DNA from: Gavia stellata
Lineage: Eukaryota > Chordata > Aves > Gaviiformes > Gaviidae
DNA length: 64,000 nucleotides
Direction of reading: 5' to 3'
NCBI RefSeq assembly: GCF_030936135.1
Contig: NW_026776913.1
Location: forward strand, 1,426,001 to 1,490,000
Position 1 is the stretch's first letter; every line of letters begins with the position of its first letter. The notes beneath the pieces were generated by a model, which made no database searches, was not told the DNA's origin, and saw only the letters and a program-made list of their open reading frames with translations. Made by a program: the position numbers and the translations under genes. This document shows positions 22,129-32,135 of this stretch, in pieces.

Positions 22129-23833
22129 TCCACACACATGGGTGTGTCCCAGTGGGTGGCTCCCCAATTTGGCACAAGTCCCTGATGATTCCCTGTCTCA
22201 AACTTCATATCTTTATCGTGACTTGGAGATGGCCGAGGCAGTCACCTAGACAGTCGAGAGAGCTCCTGGAATGGAGGAGCCCTTTTACTCAGTCATTCAC
22301 CCCACCTACACTGGGGTGCCTTGGTCCTGAAGGTGCTTCCATGGGGAGGGTGCCTCAGATTCACTGCTCGCTCTAAATCACATCCCATGTAGATGGCTGA
22401 GAGACAACTGTGAGAGAGCTGAGGGATTGAGATGGATCCCTAAGATACGAGCAAGATGGAGAAAGAGACAGCGAGAGATTAAGAGAGTTGAGAACATAAG
22501 GGGCATGTCTTGGCACCCTGGCCCCATACACTCTGCCCCAACCTCTGCCTGTCCACTGAGGTGTGTGAGTGCCCATTAGCTTATGCCCCACAGCTCTGAC
22601 TGCACTGACCACCACGCTGCCTGTATCTGGGTTCAGCAGTGTCAAGGACACAGAGAGGGTATCTAAGGAAAGAGGAGCTGGAATGAGAAGACAGGCAGGA
22701 CAGGGCTGTACCAAGACACGTGGTCTCACTTCATAGCTGCCACTGTGCAAAGAGCCACTGGCACAAAATGGCAACACTGTGGCAGGGATTAGAGAAGAGG
22801 AGAGGTTTCCTTTTAATTTTGGAGAGACTTTAAGGTACAATTGTAACCCTCATGTCTTCAAAGGATGGCCCCGCTGAGCAAGAGTCCATACCTTGTGCAA
22901 ATGAGCACGCGTTGCCCGGTATGTGGCTCTGGGCACTTGGCATTACCTATGGGAAAACTAAGCTGCCAAGTCGATGCTTAGTACAGTTCTCCTGAAGACC
23001 ACTGTAGGAGGAGATGATATCACCCTCTAGAGTGCTGATCCTTCCCTGCTATCAAAGGAGGCCAGAGAATGAACTCATCTTTTTAGACATTAAAGTTATG
23101 AAAGTCTATGTCTGAACAAGCTAATTCCACTGAATGTGCTGGATTAGCTGAAGTATTGGCTCTGGGAGCATTGTGTCAAGGACTGGACATTTGTTTCACC
23201 AAACATGAGTGATCTGGAGACAGGTGCACTGTTACTCCAAACTACATTCCTGACCAATATTCTAGATTCTGGACCAAATTAGAAGAGAGGTCATTCTCAA
23301 CAGTTCAACTGGACTGAATTTCAGGCATGCTTTTGTTCTGACCAGGAGGTTAAAAGAGATGTAAGTGCCACTTGGTCGAGAAAGCAAGCTGTTATTGTTC
23401 TCTTCATTGTGTTCCACCTATTTTCTGTCATTTCCTAAAGACTAAGAGGTTCAGCAAAGATCTGCCACCAAAATAATCGGGAAACCAGATTTAGGAGGAA
23501 GGCGAAGTTGCATGAGAACTGGAGGAGGGTGAAGCTTGTTGAGAATTGGGTGTGCCATGGAGGGATGAAGTCCTCTGCTTGTTGCTTTCTGTCTTGGTTT
23601 GCACGCTTAGAAAATGCCACTGTGGTATTCACCAGGGTTTGTAAAGTGCTTGTAGGTCATTTCAAAGGCATTGCTATGTAGGGTCGTCCTACGATGACCT
23701 ATTGCAGAAGAGAGTCTGGTGTGATATTCGATTAAGGAGATCTTACACTGCTAAGAAATAAAGGTCTCATTTCTGCAGATGCATCATAACCATGTGTTTG
23801 CCCTCCCCACCCCTCTCTCCTTTCAAAATCCAC
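22129..23833. other. Unrecognised intergenic stretch
   Basis: It begins with a CR1-derived block (22129-22165) and then holds nothing I recognise. The 155-codon minus-strand frame at 22373-22840 has no family resemblance and is probably chance. Confidence 0.35.
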
Positions 23834-24357
23834 TTACAACACCTCTTCTGAGGTGGAAAAGCGGCTTCTGAAGATTATCCCACTTCTCTTGAAACCTGCC
23901 TTGAGAGCATCTTTCATCAGCTGGTTCCTGAGGCTGAAAATAAAGGGACTCAGCAAAGGAGTTGGCAGTGTGTTGAGAAGGGCCACTGCCTTGTTTCAGG
24001 AAATGTGGTGACTTGAAGGCTGGACATACATGAAGATGCAGCCCAGAAGGGAGTAGAAGTAGCACTGAGTTAAGCAGCCTGGGCAGGACATGGCTTTGCT
24101 GGCCATGCACAAGTTTCCTACGGCTTTGGGTATGATGGATATGGTGATGAAAACCTCCAAACAGGAGAGGTTACAGGGGAAAAAGTACGTGGGTCTGTAG
24201 AGGTCTCCTTGAGCAAGAACGAGGGGATGATCGGCAGGTTTGTCCCTAAGATCACCAGGTACGAAACCAGGACATCGATTGCCATGAGGGGCTCCTGATG
24301 GTGGAGGGAGGGGAAGCCCAAGAGAAAGAACTCTGTGACAGTCGTATGGTTCAACAT
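23834..24357 (-). pseudogene. Olfactory receptor pseudogene lacking TM4-TM6
   Basis: On the minus strand, MLNHTTVTEFFLLGFPSLHH starts a normal receptor N terminus (TM1 VSYLVILGTNLPII). After a frame change come TYFFPCNLSCLEVFITISII and PKAVGNLCMASKAMSCPGCL (TM2-TM3). It then jumps directly to LPTPLLSPFIFSLRNQLMKD (TM7) with a stop at 23834. The DRY region through TM6 is missing, so no receptor can be made. It resembles OR6/OR11-like class II receptors, not the OR14 array. It may be kin of the relic at 21794-22128, which keeps the part lost here. Confidence 0.85.
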
Positions 24358-24375
24358 TTCTGCATCCGAGCTGCA

Positions 24376-24770
24376 GTGGTGGGGGGCGTGGGGAGAATAA
24401 CCCCATGCATCAGGACAGGCTGGGACGTGAGCAGCTGAGGAGCAGGTCCTGGGCACTACGAGGGACGCCCTACAACCCGTAGCGTACCGTCCCTATGAAC
24501 AAGGGCAGCTGCACGTGGGGCCGTGTTAGGAGGAGTGTGGGCCACCCAGACAACTTGAGTGATCATCCCCCTTGACTCAGCACTGGTGTGGCTCCACACA
24601 CATGGGTGTGTCCCAGTGGGTGGCTCCCCAGTTTGGAGAAGTCAGGAGGAACTACTGAGTGTCGAGTGCGGGTCTGCCAAGATGGGTTTCGGGACTGGGT
24701 GCACATGACCTGTGTGGGGCAGCAGAGGGACCTGGGCAGCATTGACCCAGTGACAGAGAGGCTCAGAGCA
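24376..24770 (+). mobile_element. CR1 LINE fragment, old
   Basis: GGGGAGAATAACCCCATGCATCAGGACAGG matches the CR1 ORF2 block seen at 32670-32700, followed by relics down to CCAGTGGGTGGCTCCCCAGTTTGGAGAAG (from the [11 protein letters not shown] region) and CAGAGAGGCTCAGAGCAG. It runs in parallel with 12555-12990, including the intervening GCCACCCAGACAAC segment. It starts 19 bases upstream of the receptor pseudogene start. Confidence 0.65.
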
Positions 24771-24839
24771 GTATAGGAGTAGCCTGAGACTGCTGGAAAG
24801 GTGGTTTCAGAGATGATGGAGCTTTTGTTCGTAGTGGGA

Positions 24840-25690
24840 AATGGCATGAGAAAGAACTTATAGCACAAAGGGCAGCTGGAGAGGTCCAGACTGGACACAA
24901 GGAAAGAGAAATGTCACTCGAAGGGCAGTGCTGTGGTGTAAGAAGTCACCCAGAAGGAGACTGGATCAACCCAAGGCTTTGTGTTGCAAGGGACAACGAG
25001 GAAGGATGGAGAGATATCAGTAAAGGAAGATGCTCAGGTGAGAGCCAGGTGGGGTAGCAGGGTGGATGTCTACAGCCTGCAGAGAAAGAGGTGCAGGTGT
25101 GGGAGACCGTAGGACAGCCAATGGTGGAGATGAGAGAGGGATGGAGAAAGTCAGAAAAGCCCCCAAGAGAGATCAGCTCTTTCCCTCCTCGGCTGTGGCT
25201 GTTGTCTCTGCCACTGACACCTATGAGGAAGCACCTTGTCCTTACAGCACTAGGGGCTCATTGCCTCCCCTTCCCCACCTGGGAGCCTGGGAGGTATCCT
25301 ACCGTAGTCCTGCCCTGGGCATTGCCCATCCCCACATCACACCGCCCCAGGAAGAGCCCTGAGCAATGTGTGAGGGACTGGATCTCCTTCCCAGGGGCTG
25401 GGGGTCAGAGCTTGGCCCTTTGCCTTTAGGTAACACATCCAGGGTTACTCAGAATCTCTTCCTTCACATTGCCTTTGCCTACCTGTCATCACTGCCTGGA
25501 GTTTTCTGCTCTAAGCAGCCCCTGGGGAGGCTTTGTCAGCAATGTCCCTCTGTGGGACCCATTAACACTCCAAGAAACAGTGGAGATTGCATCAGACACT
25601 GACTTCTTGAGAGGTTTCTTCAACTCCCTGTCATTGTCTGAGGTTCATGGACTGGGCACCAAACCCACCCGAGGGGTCATTAAAACACCT
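24840..25690 (-). repeat. Low-copy repeat unit, copy 3, abutting gene C exon 1
   Basis: It is the inverted counterpart of about 35960-36860, with markers GTCACTCGAAGGGCAG, GACAGCCAATGG, CCAGGAAGAGCCCTGAGCA, AGCCCCTGGGGAGGCTTTGTCAGCAATG and a final CATTAAAACACC. It ends exactly where the conserved exon-1 module of gene C begins, so it replaces the upstream DNA seen at B, D and E. Confidence 0.6.
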
Positions 25691-25937
25691 TGAGATGGTC
25701 CTCTGCTGCGAGGCTGTGCCGGGCTCCTGGGACAGAGGGAGCTCAGGGCAAGCGGGCAGCACTGCCGAGAGACAGCTCTGCCCAGGAGCAGCTCCTCTGC
25801 ACAGCGCAGCAGGGCTGAGGGCACTGCCTGCAGGCACCGAGGGGAGAGGATCAAGGCAGAGAGAGGTTAAAGGCAGTCTGGGGTGGGAGGACAGAGGTGA
25901 GCTCACTGGAGGAGAAATCTTCACAGCCCTTGACACG
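25691..25937 (+). promoter_or_regulatory. Predicted noncoding exon 1 region of receptor C
   Basis: This is a truncated version of the module at B, D and E (in the reverse sense), ending TTCACAGCCCTTGACACG before the GTAAGT donor at 25938. Only about 250 bases of the module remain upstream, so the EBF-like site seen in the other copies (287-288 bases before the donor) is missing here. If gene C is active, its promoter must lie within this short piece or in the neighbouring repeat. Confidence 0.5.
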
Positions 25938-27716
25938 GTAAGTCACTGGGTGTGGGGCAATTTAGGTACAGTTCATGGACAGATCTCCTAATGATGGCAC
26001 ATCCCACAAACTCTGAGACCTTTTAGGAAGAACTGCCACAGGTTCTCCAGTGTAGAGGAGGAGGAGGTGCCCCAGAGCAGGGCTTCCCCGCTGTACCATC
26101 AGAGGGACAGGGCATGAGGGCTGCCTTCTGCCAGGGACGGCTGCAGGGTGTGAAGGTGGGTGTGCAGCCAGGGGTGCCCAGGGCTGTCCTTCCGAGCAGG
26201 GTCCCTGCACCCCCGGGGCTGGGTGCTGGGGCAGGGACTCTGCCGCCTGCCAGGGTCAGCACTCAGCCTGCCCGGGGAGCTCCCCACGGCGCTGTGGGGA
26301 GAAGCTGGGGGTGCAAGGAGAGACCAGTGCAATGGCAGGGTGCTTCTGCTGTTGAGAGGGTGCTGTGTGGGTCAGGGCTGCTCACAGCTCCACATCACTG
26401 CAGGATCTTCCCAGGAGACTTTTCAGGAAGCACAGCAAGGCAGGGGCTGCCTGAAAGGGAAGGATCCTGGTCTTTCACTCTTCTCCTCTGGGTTGTCTGG
26501 GTGGGCAATGGCACATAGAAATTAATCTCTCATTTCCGGAGGAGGCACTGAAATTCCAAGTCTGTTCCTCTTAGAGGTGAATAAAGCGGGGAGTATTGGA
26601 AATCACCATGCCGTGGTCACAGACAGCATCAGTGTCACTTTTCCAGCCTCGCCAGGGCTGGTCTGATGTTCCCCTCAGAGCCTGCACACCCAGAGATGCC
26701 CCTGGGCAGTGTCCTGCTGCAGGGAGGGCTCTGCAGGGCAGAGCTGAGCAGGCAGCGGGTGGGATGGGCTCTGTGAGCACTGCCAGGGAGGAGACACAGG
26801 GGACAGAGAACCAGCTCCTGGCAGGGACAGCTGCAGGCAGCAGAGACAGGGATGGGGTTGGGAGGACACTGCAAACGAGCACAGGGGGAGGGTGCGCTCA
26901 GGCAGCTCTCTTTCTGTGTTTCCCTGCAGATGTCTGCTGGGCACTGTCTGCGGGGCAATGAGCTGACTCTCTCTGTAGAACCTCCCATCGGAGGGACCCC
27001 CGAGTCTCTGCTTTGCCTGTCCTGCAGGGCTTGCAAGCTGCCCCCCAGAAAGGCGCAGCTCTGCTGTGGGATCCTCGGGAGTGCGGAGCCTTTCCTTGGG
27101 GGTCGGCACTCTCCTCGCAGAGTCAGTTGCTTCTCTCTGGGAGGGGTCGTGTCCTGCCCTCTCCATCACACCTCCACCTCTGGGCTGGTCTGGAGAAGAG
27201 TTTGCAGAGCTGTCCTTTGAAACAGGACTCCTCTGGTCTCATCAGAGTCCAGGTTTAGGGTTTTTTTAAAAGAGTAATTTGTGTGTGAAGGCATCTTCAA
27301 GGCAGCAAAATGAAAACACAGGGAAGATGGGAAAAGGACTGATAAACACTGCAGCTGTGTGAGAAAACACAGACAAAATTATTAAAAAGACATGCTAAGA
27401 CTCTCTTCCGCAGCCCACGTCCTTCCCAGTCATGAGTGCAGATATTGAATTTTTCCATGAAAGATGGATTACATCTGACATCCCCTGTGAACATCAGAGT
27501 TGTCACAAACCAGCTCCCATGTACCCACTGCAGCAGAGCAAAGCTGACTCCTCAGCAGCAGAAGGGCAGAGCTCCTGCTCCTCACAGCACACTCAGCCAG
27601 CACAAACTAGAGAAAGGAAATGCATTCCAACTGGGGGGAGTTGCTATGAAAAATGGAGTGGGTTTTCTCAGAGAAATCTGTCCTAATTTTCTCCTGTCTT
27701 TTCCTTGTTTGGACAG
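25938..27716 (+). other. Predicted 5' UTR intron of receptor C
   Basis: The donor ACACG|GTAAGT (GT at 25938-25939) and the acceptor TTTGGACAG (AG at 27715-27716) give 1779 bases. It is the inverted copy of the gene D intron (1780 bases); paired coordinates add to about 68014-68016 along most of it. No gene is seen inside. Confidence 0.65.
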
Positions 27717-27739
27717 AGCCCCAGACCAAGAAACAGCAA

Positions 27740-28675
27740 ATGTCCAACAGCAGCTCCATCACCCAGTTCCTCCTCCTGGCCTTCACAGACACACGGGAGC
27801 TGCAGGTCTTGCACTTCTGCCTCTTCCTGGGCATCTACCTGGCTGCCCTCCTGGGCAATGGCCTCATCATCACCGCCATAGTCTGCGACCACCACCTCCA
27901 CAGCCCCATGTACTTCTTCCTCCTCAACCTCTCCCTCCTTGACCTGGGCTCCATCTCCACCACTCTCCCCAAAGCCATGGCCAATTCCCTCTGGGACACC
28001 AGGGCCATTTCCTACTTGGGATGTGCTGCCCAAGTCTTTTTTTTTCTGTTCTTGATTGTAGGGGAGTATTGTCTTCTGACCATCATGGCCTACGACCGCT
28101 ACATTGCCATCTGCAAACCCCTGCACTACGGGACCCTCCTGGGCAGCAGAGCTTGTGTCCACATGGCAGCAGCTGCCTGGGGCAGTGGGTTGCTCAATGC
28201 TGTGCTGCACACGGCCAATACATTTTCAATACCACCTTGTGAAGGCAATGCCTTGGACCAGTTCTTCTGTGAAATCCCACAGATCCTCAAGCTCTCCTGC
28301 TCAGACGCCTACCTCAGGGAAGTTGGGCTTCTTGTGGTTAGTGTTTCTTTTGCTTTCGGGTGCTTTGTTTTCATTGTTCTGTCCTATGTGCAGATCTTGA
28401 GGGCCGTGCTGAGGATCCCCTCTGAGCAGGGACGGCTCAAAGCCTTTTCCACGTGCCTCCCTCACCTGGCGGTGGTCTCCCTGTTCCTCAGCACTGGCAT
28501 ATTTGCCTACCTGAAGCCCCCCTCCATCTCTTCCCCATCCCTGGACCTGGTGGTAGCAGTTCTGTACTCGGTGGTGCCTCCAGCAGTGAACCCCCTCATC
28601 TACAGCATGAGGAACGTGGAGCTGAAGGAGGCCCTAAGGAAACTGATGCAATGGACATTTCTCCATCAACAATAA
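27740..28675 (+). CDS. Olfactory receptor, OR14-like (gene C), intact
   Basis: The gene encodes a 311-residue odorant receptor GPCR. The start at MSNSSS is as in its paralogues, 23 bases after a predicted 3' splice site. Motifs: NSS at 3-5, LLGN 37-40, PMYFF 56-60, MAYDRYIAIC 116-125, KAFSTCLPHL 234-243 and NPLIY 284-288, ending RKLMQWTFLHQQ. TM3 differs most from its sisters (FFLFLIVGEYCLL at 101-113, where A, B, D and E keep SAEF), the region that shapes the odour-binding pocket in this family. The gene has its own AATAAA 200 bases downstream. The ligand is unknown. Confidence 0.95.
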   Translation: MSNSSSITQFLLLAFTDTRELQVLHFCLFLGIYLAALLGNGLIITAIVCDHHLHSPMYFFLLNLSLLDLGSISTTLPKAMANSLWDTRAISYLGCAAQVFFFLFLIVGEYCLLTIMAYDRYIAICKPLHYGTLLGSRACVHMAAAAWGSGLLNAVLHTANTFSIPPCEGNALDQFFCEIPQILKLSCSDAYLREVGLLVVSVSFAFGCFVFIVLSYVQILRAVLRIPSEQGRLKAFSTCLPHLAVVSLFLSTGIFAYLKPPSISSPSLDLVVAVLYSVVPPAVNPLIYSMRNVELKEALRKLMQWTFLHQQ

Positions 28676-28873
28676 CCTGCCTCCCCTTCTCTGCGGAGTG
28701 CCCAGGGATTCTCTTAGCCCAGGATTGTGCTTTTTTCCCCTATGATAATCCTACCTGGCAGTAATTGCTGGGGTTCATACCACTGCTCTTGAGGCTTGGT
28801 CCTGTTGTGTCTGACCCTTTCACAAATATGTTGAACGCTGTGTCACGTCTGGCCTCTCTAATAGCATCTCTGA

Positions 28874-28879
28874 AATAAA
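28874..28879 (+). terminator. Polyadenylation signal of receptor C
   Basis: AATAAA lies about 200 bases after the stop codon of gene C on the same strand. Confidence 0.5.
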
Positions 28880-28965
28880 AGGCAATCTCCTGAGTGCAGT
28901 GCCTGACGGCTGAGCTTTCCTTGTAAAGGTCCGGCCAACAACACTCCAAAGGAATTGGACTTTTC

Positions 28966-30075
28966 AAAGTTTTCTCCTTCTGTTCTCACTGTGTTTGGGG
29001 ACATAATCTCGAATCACACCTGGGACACTAAGAACTTGTCTGAAAACCACCTTCCTGGTGTCCAGAGGCACTGGAGGTGGTGCGTGAACTCCCAGTCCCC
29101 TTCCTCCGGCTGCCAGAGGTATGACAGGGCTGATAGCAGCTGTCAGTGCCTCTGGAAAGGAATGTGGAGGGCTCAGGAGAGGACAGGCACTCTCCATGTG
29201 CCCGGGGGTGGGCTGTGAATGGAGACTCAGAAGGTGAAACCCCCTCAGAGGTGCTGGGGAGCAGGGCTGGCAGGGAGCAGAGCGGGGCATTTTCCCATGT
29301 CTGCCCATACACCCCAGCCCTGGGGAGGGGCCTTTCTTGCGTGGCCAGCTCCGTCCTCCTGCTGGGCTCAGGGTACTGGGGCATGGCCAGCTCTGCCCAG
29401 CCTCTCACCTGGGCCAGACCCCCGGATCCCACAGCAGGGCTGTCTGCAGATGGCCCCATGGGACACGACGGAGGTTGTGCAGGGGAGGCAGTGGTGGGGG
29501 GCTGCACATAGGGGGCTGCTGGGGGAGCAGGCACAGAGGACTGCTGTGTGGACTGTGTCGGGGGATTGTTTCCCTGTCCTTTGATGCTCTCTGGTCCATG
29601 CAGCGCCTGCACTGTGGGGCTCTGGGACCATGTGGGGACCACTCAGCTGCAAAGGTCTCATCTTCTTGTCCCACAGTCCCCAGCTCGGTGTCAGCCGACG
29701 GGCACTGCCACAGAGCCTCTGTGCTGGGTGTAGGGTGTCTCCTCGTGCCCTGCTCTGAGCCCATGCAGGCACCTGCAGTGCATGTCTTTGCTTGTAGCTG
29801 ACCACCATGGCCCGCCTGCATGCTCCCAGGACATCCTGACCAGGCTGTCCTTGGAGATGGGTTGTGATGGTGGCTGAGGTGAGCAGCTCTGGTGCAGGCA
29901 TGATCTGCAGCAGAGCACTCCAGCACTGTACAGGGTATAGAGTGTACAGGGGCTTTCCTGAACCAGGGACACCTCAGGGGAGTGGAGAGACCCATCAGGA
30001 GCCAGCAGCTAACATGACAGTGGCCAACGAGACCTGGGTAGGGCCAGGAGTAATGGTGGCCAAGCCCCCACACGT
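28966..30075. other. Unrecognised GC-rich stretch with long open frames
   Basis: Two overlapping minus-strand frames of 204 codons (29028-29642, Pro/Ser/Thr-rich) and 222 codons (29405-30073, Cys/His/Pro-rich) are open, as are plus-strand frames. The overlap in several frames at high GC suggests low stop-codon density rather than a gene. It lies directly before the 5' end of a CR1 element and could include its 5' region. No known domain is seen. Confidence 0.35.
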
Positions 30076-30109
30076 ATAAAATAAAACCCTAGGGAGTGCC
30101 ATGAGCAGG

Positions 30110-31530
30110 GCGGACAAATGGGGTGTGGTGCATCAGAAAGGGCGTGGCGCAGCAGTTTGCGGGGCAGTTCATGTGGAAGGGTGTGCAGGAAGGGCGCTGT
30201 AACTCCACTGGCTTGACCAGGGAGATATGGTATCTACCCAGCAGAACGCCATGGCCTCTCTAAACTCTGCATCCACTGTGACTGTCGAGTCTTTGCAGAG
30301 CTCCATTGGGAACATGCTGGAAACACACCCTACCTTTCCTGGAACAAGCCTGTCAGGCAGACCGGACACATCATATGGAGGATTCCCTATCCTCTCTCCA
30401 CCTAGCTGAACGCAGTCACTCAAGGGATAGGGGGAAACGGCGACAGGTTCCTGCCTGTCACAACAGACGCATCTCCTCCATCACTACCCCACCTTCCCAG
30501 GTGTCCTTGCACAACAGGTACGAGAATCTGCAAGTGGAACCCAATAATGACGAGGACGATGGTTCATCTAGGTTGGAGGTGTCCCCAAGGTTAAGTCAGA
30601 CTACTCCCTGCGTCAAAACCACTTCCATAAAGAGAAAAAGATGGGCCACTGTCATAGGAGACTCTCTCCTGAGGGGAACAGAAGGCCCAACATCCAGACT
30701 GGACCCACTTCTTAGGGAAGTCTGCTGCCTCCCTAGGGTCTGCGTTAAAGATGTGATGGGAAAACTTCCTACCCTGGTACAGCCCTCGCATTATTATCCA
30801 TTCTTGCTTTTTCATGTCAGCAGCAATGAATCACAGAATCACAGAATCACTAAGGTTGGAAAAGACCTGTAAGATGATCAGGTCCAACCACCACCCCAAC
30901 ACCACCATGCCCACTAAACCATGTCCCGCAGTGCCACATCCACAGGTTCCTTGAACCCCTCCAGTGCTGGTGACTCCATCACCTCCCTGGGCAGCCTGTT
31001 CTAATAAGTTGCAATAAGAAGTCCAAGGGCAATCAAGAGAGAATTTAGGGCCTTGGGACGACTGGTTAAGGGATCAGGAGCACAAGTAGTGCTCTCCTCT
31101 GTCCTTCCAGTTGCAGGAAATGATGAAGAAAGAAACAGGACGAGCCAGCAGAACAATACCTGGCTCTGAGCCTGGTGTCACCAGCAGAATTTGGGGATTT
31201 TTGATCATGAGTCGATCTACACAACACCAGGCCTGCTGTCAACAGATGGGGTACACCTGTCCCAGAAGAGGAAAAGAATCTTTGCCGAGGAGCTAGCAGG
31301 GCTCCTTGAAAGAGCTTTAAATTGGATTTGAAGGGGGAAAGGGATAAAACCAGGCTCACTAGAGACAAACCTGGGGGTGGCACACCAATGTTGGAGGGAC
31401 GCTGTGCTAGCGAGGTCCTTCAGTCTGCTCCACGATGTGCTGAGTACAATGGAGCACATTTGAAGTGTGTTTATACTAATGCGTGCAGCATGCAAAATAA
31501 ACGAGAGGAACTAGAAGCTTTGGCCCAGTA
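30110..31530 (+). mobile_element. CR1 LINE, 5' UTR, ORF1 and start of ORF2
   Basis: GCAGCAGTTTGCGGGGCAGTTCATG at about 30149 resembles the CR1 5' region. ORF1 follows with an SGNH-esterase domain: VIGDSLLRGTEGP (GDS block at about 30651-30680), REVCCLPRVCVKDVMGKLP, then after a nested insertion NDEERNRTSQQNN-like and DGVHLSQ (about 31246-31266). ORF1 ends near 31330. ORF2 starts with KCVYTNACSMQNKREELEAL at 31460-31520 and is cut off at about 31530. Keeping the 5' end is unusual, as most CR1 copies are 5'-truncated. Frames are broken. Confidence 0.8.
30829..31003 (-). mobile_element. Short CR1 3' end nested in CR1 ORF1
   Basis: It begins AATCACAGAATCACAGAATCAC and continues TAAGGTTGGAAAAGACCTGTAAGATGATCAGGTCC, the CR1 3' terminus read backwards, and ends in CCCTGGGCAGCCTGTTCT. 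It splits the esterase ORF1 just after FHVSSNE. Confidence 0.85.
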
Positions 31531-31539
31531 CAGCCGAGG

Positions 31540-32130
31540 GTGCCCCCAACCTTCATGTCCCTCACCAGTCACTCTTTGTTTGTCAGTACTAGGTCCAGTA
31601 GAACACCTCTCCTTGTTGTCTCCTCCACCAGTTATCATCAATACACTGGGGGAACCTCCCGGACTGTAAATGCCTGGCTGTGAAGCCTTCCCAGCAGGTA
31701 TCAGGGTGAGTGAAATCTCGCAGGAGAACTGAGACCTGTGATGGTGGGATGACTCTCAGCTCTCTGTAGAAGGCCTCATCATTTTCCCCACCCTGATCAG
31801 GTTGCCTGTAATCAACACCCACAACAGCATCTCTCATGTCAGCCTGCCCCTTAATCCTTACCTACAAGCTCTCAACTCGCTCTTCATCTGCCCCCAGGGA
31901 GAGCTCGATACATTCCAGTTGCTCTCTCCACATAAAGAGCAACTCCACCACCTCCCCTTGCTGGCCTATCTTTCCTAAAAAGAACACAGCCATCCATGAC
32001 AACATTCCAGTCATGTGAGCTATCCCACCATGTCTCAGTCATTGTAATGAGATCATGGCCCTGCGACCGCACACAGATCTCCAATTCTTCCTGTTTATTC
32101 TCCATGCTGCTCATTCTGGGCGTCACCTCA
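31540..32130 (-). mobile_element. CR1 LINE endonuclease segment, inverted
   Basis: The minus strand encodes the ORF2 endonuclease N-terminal part: ENKQEELEICVRSQGHDLI, TMTETWWDSSHDWNVVMDG, CVLFRKDRPARGGGGVALYV, then DAVVGVDYRQPDQGGENDEA and LLRDFTHPDTCW. Its orientation is opposite to the flanking CR1 pieces. Together with 32136-33413 it looks like one element with a 5' inversion of the twin-priming kind. Confidence 0.8.
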
Positions 32131-32135
32131 AAGCA

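Noticed and set aside
26635-27169. Open frames of up to 164 codons shared by the C and D upstream regions
   Set aside because: They are conserved only because the introns are recent inverted copies; they lie in predicted intron, have no domain, and the paralogous A region breaks them.
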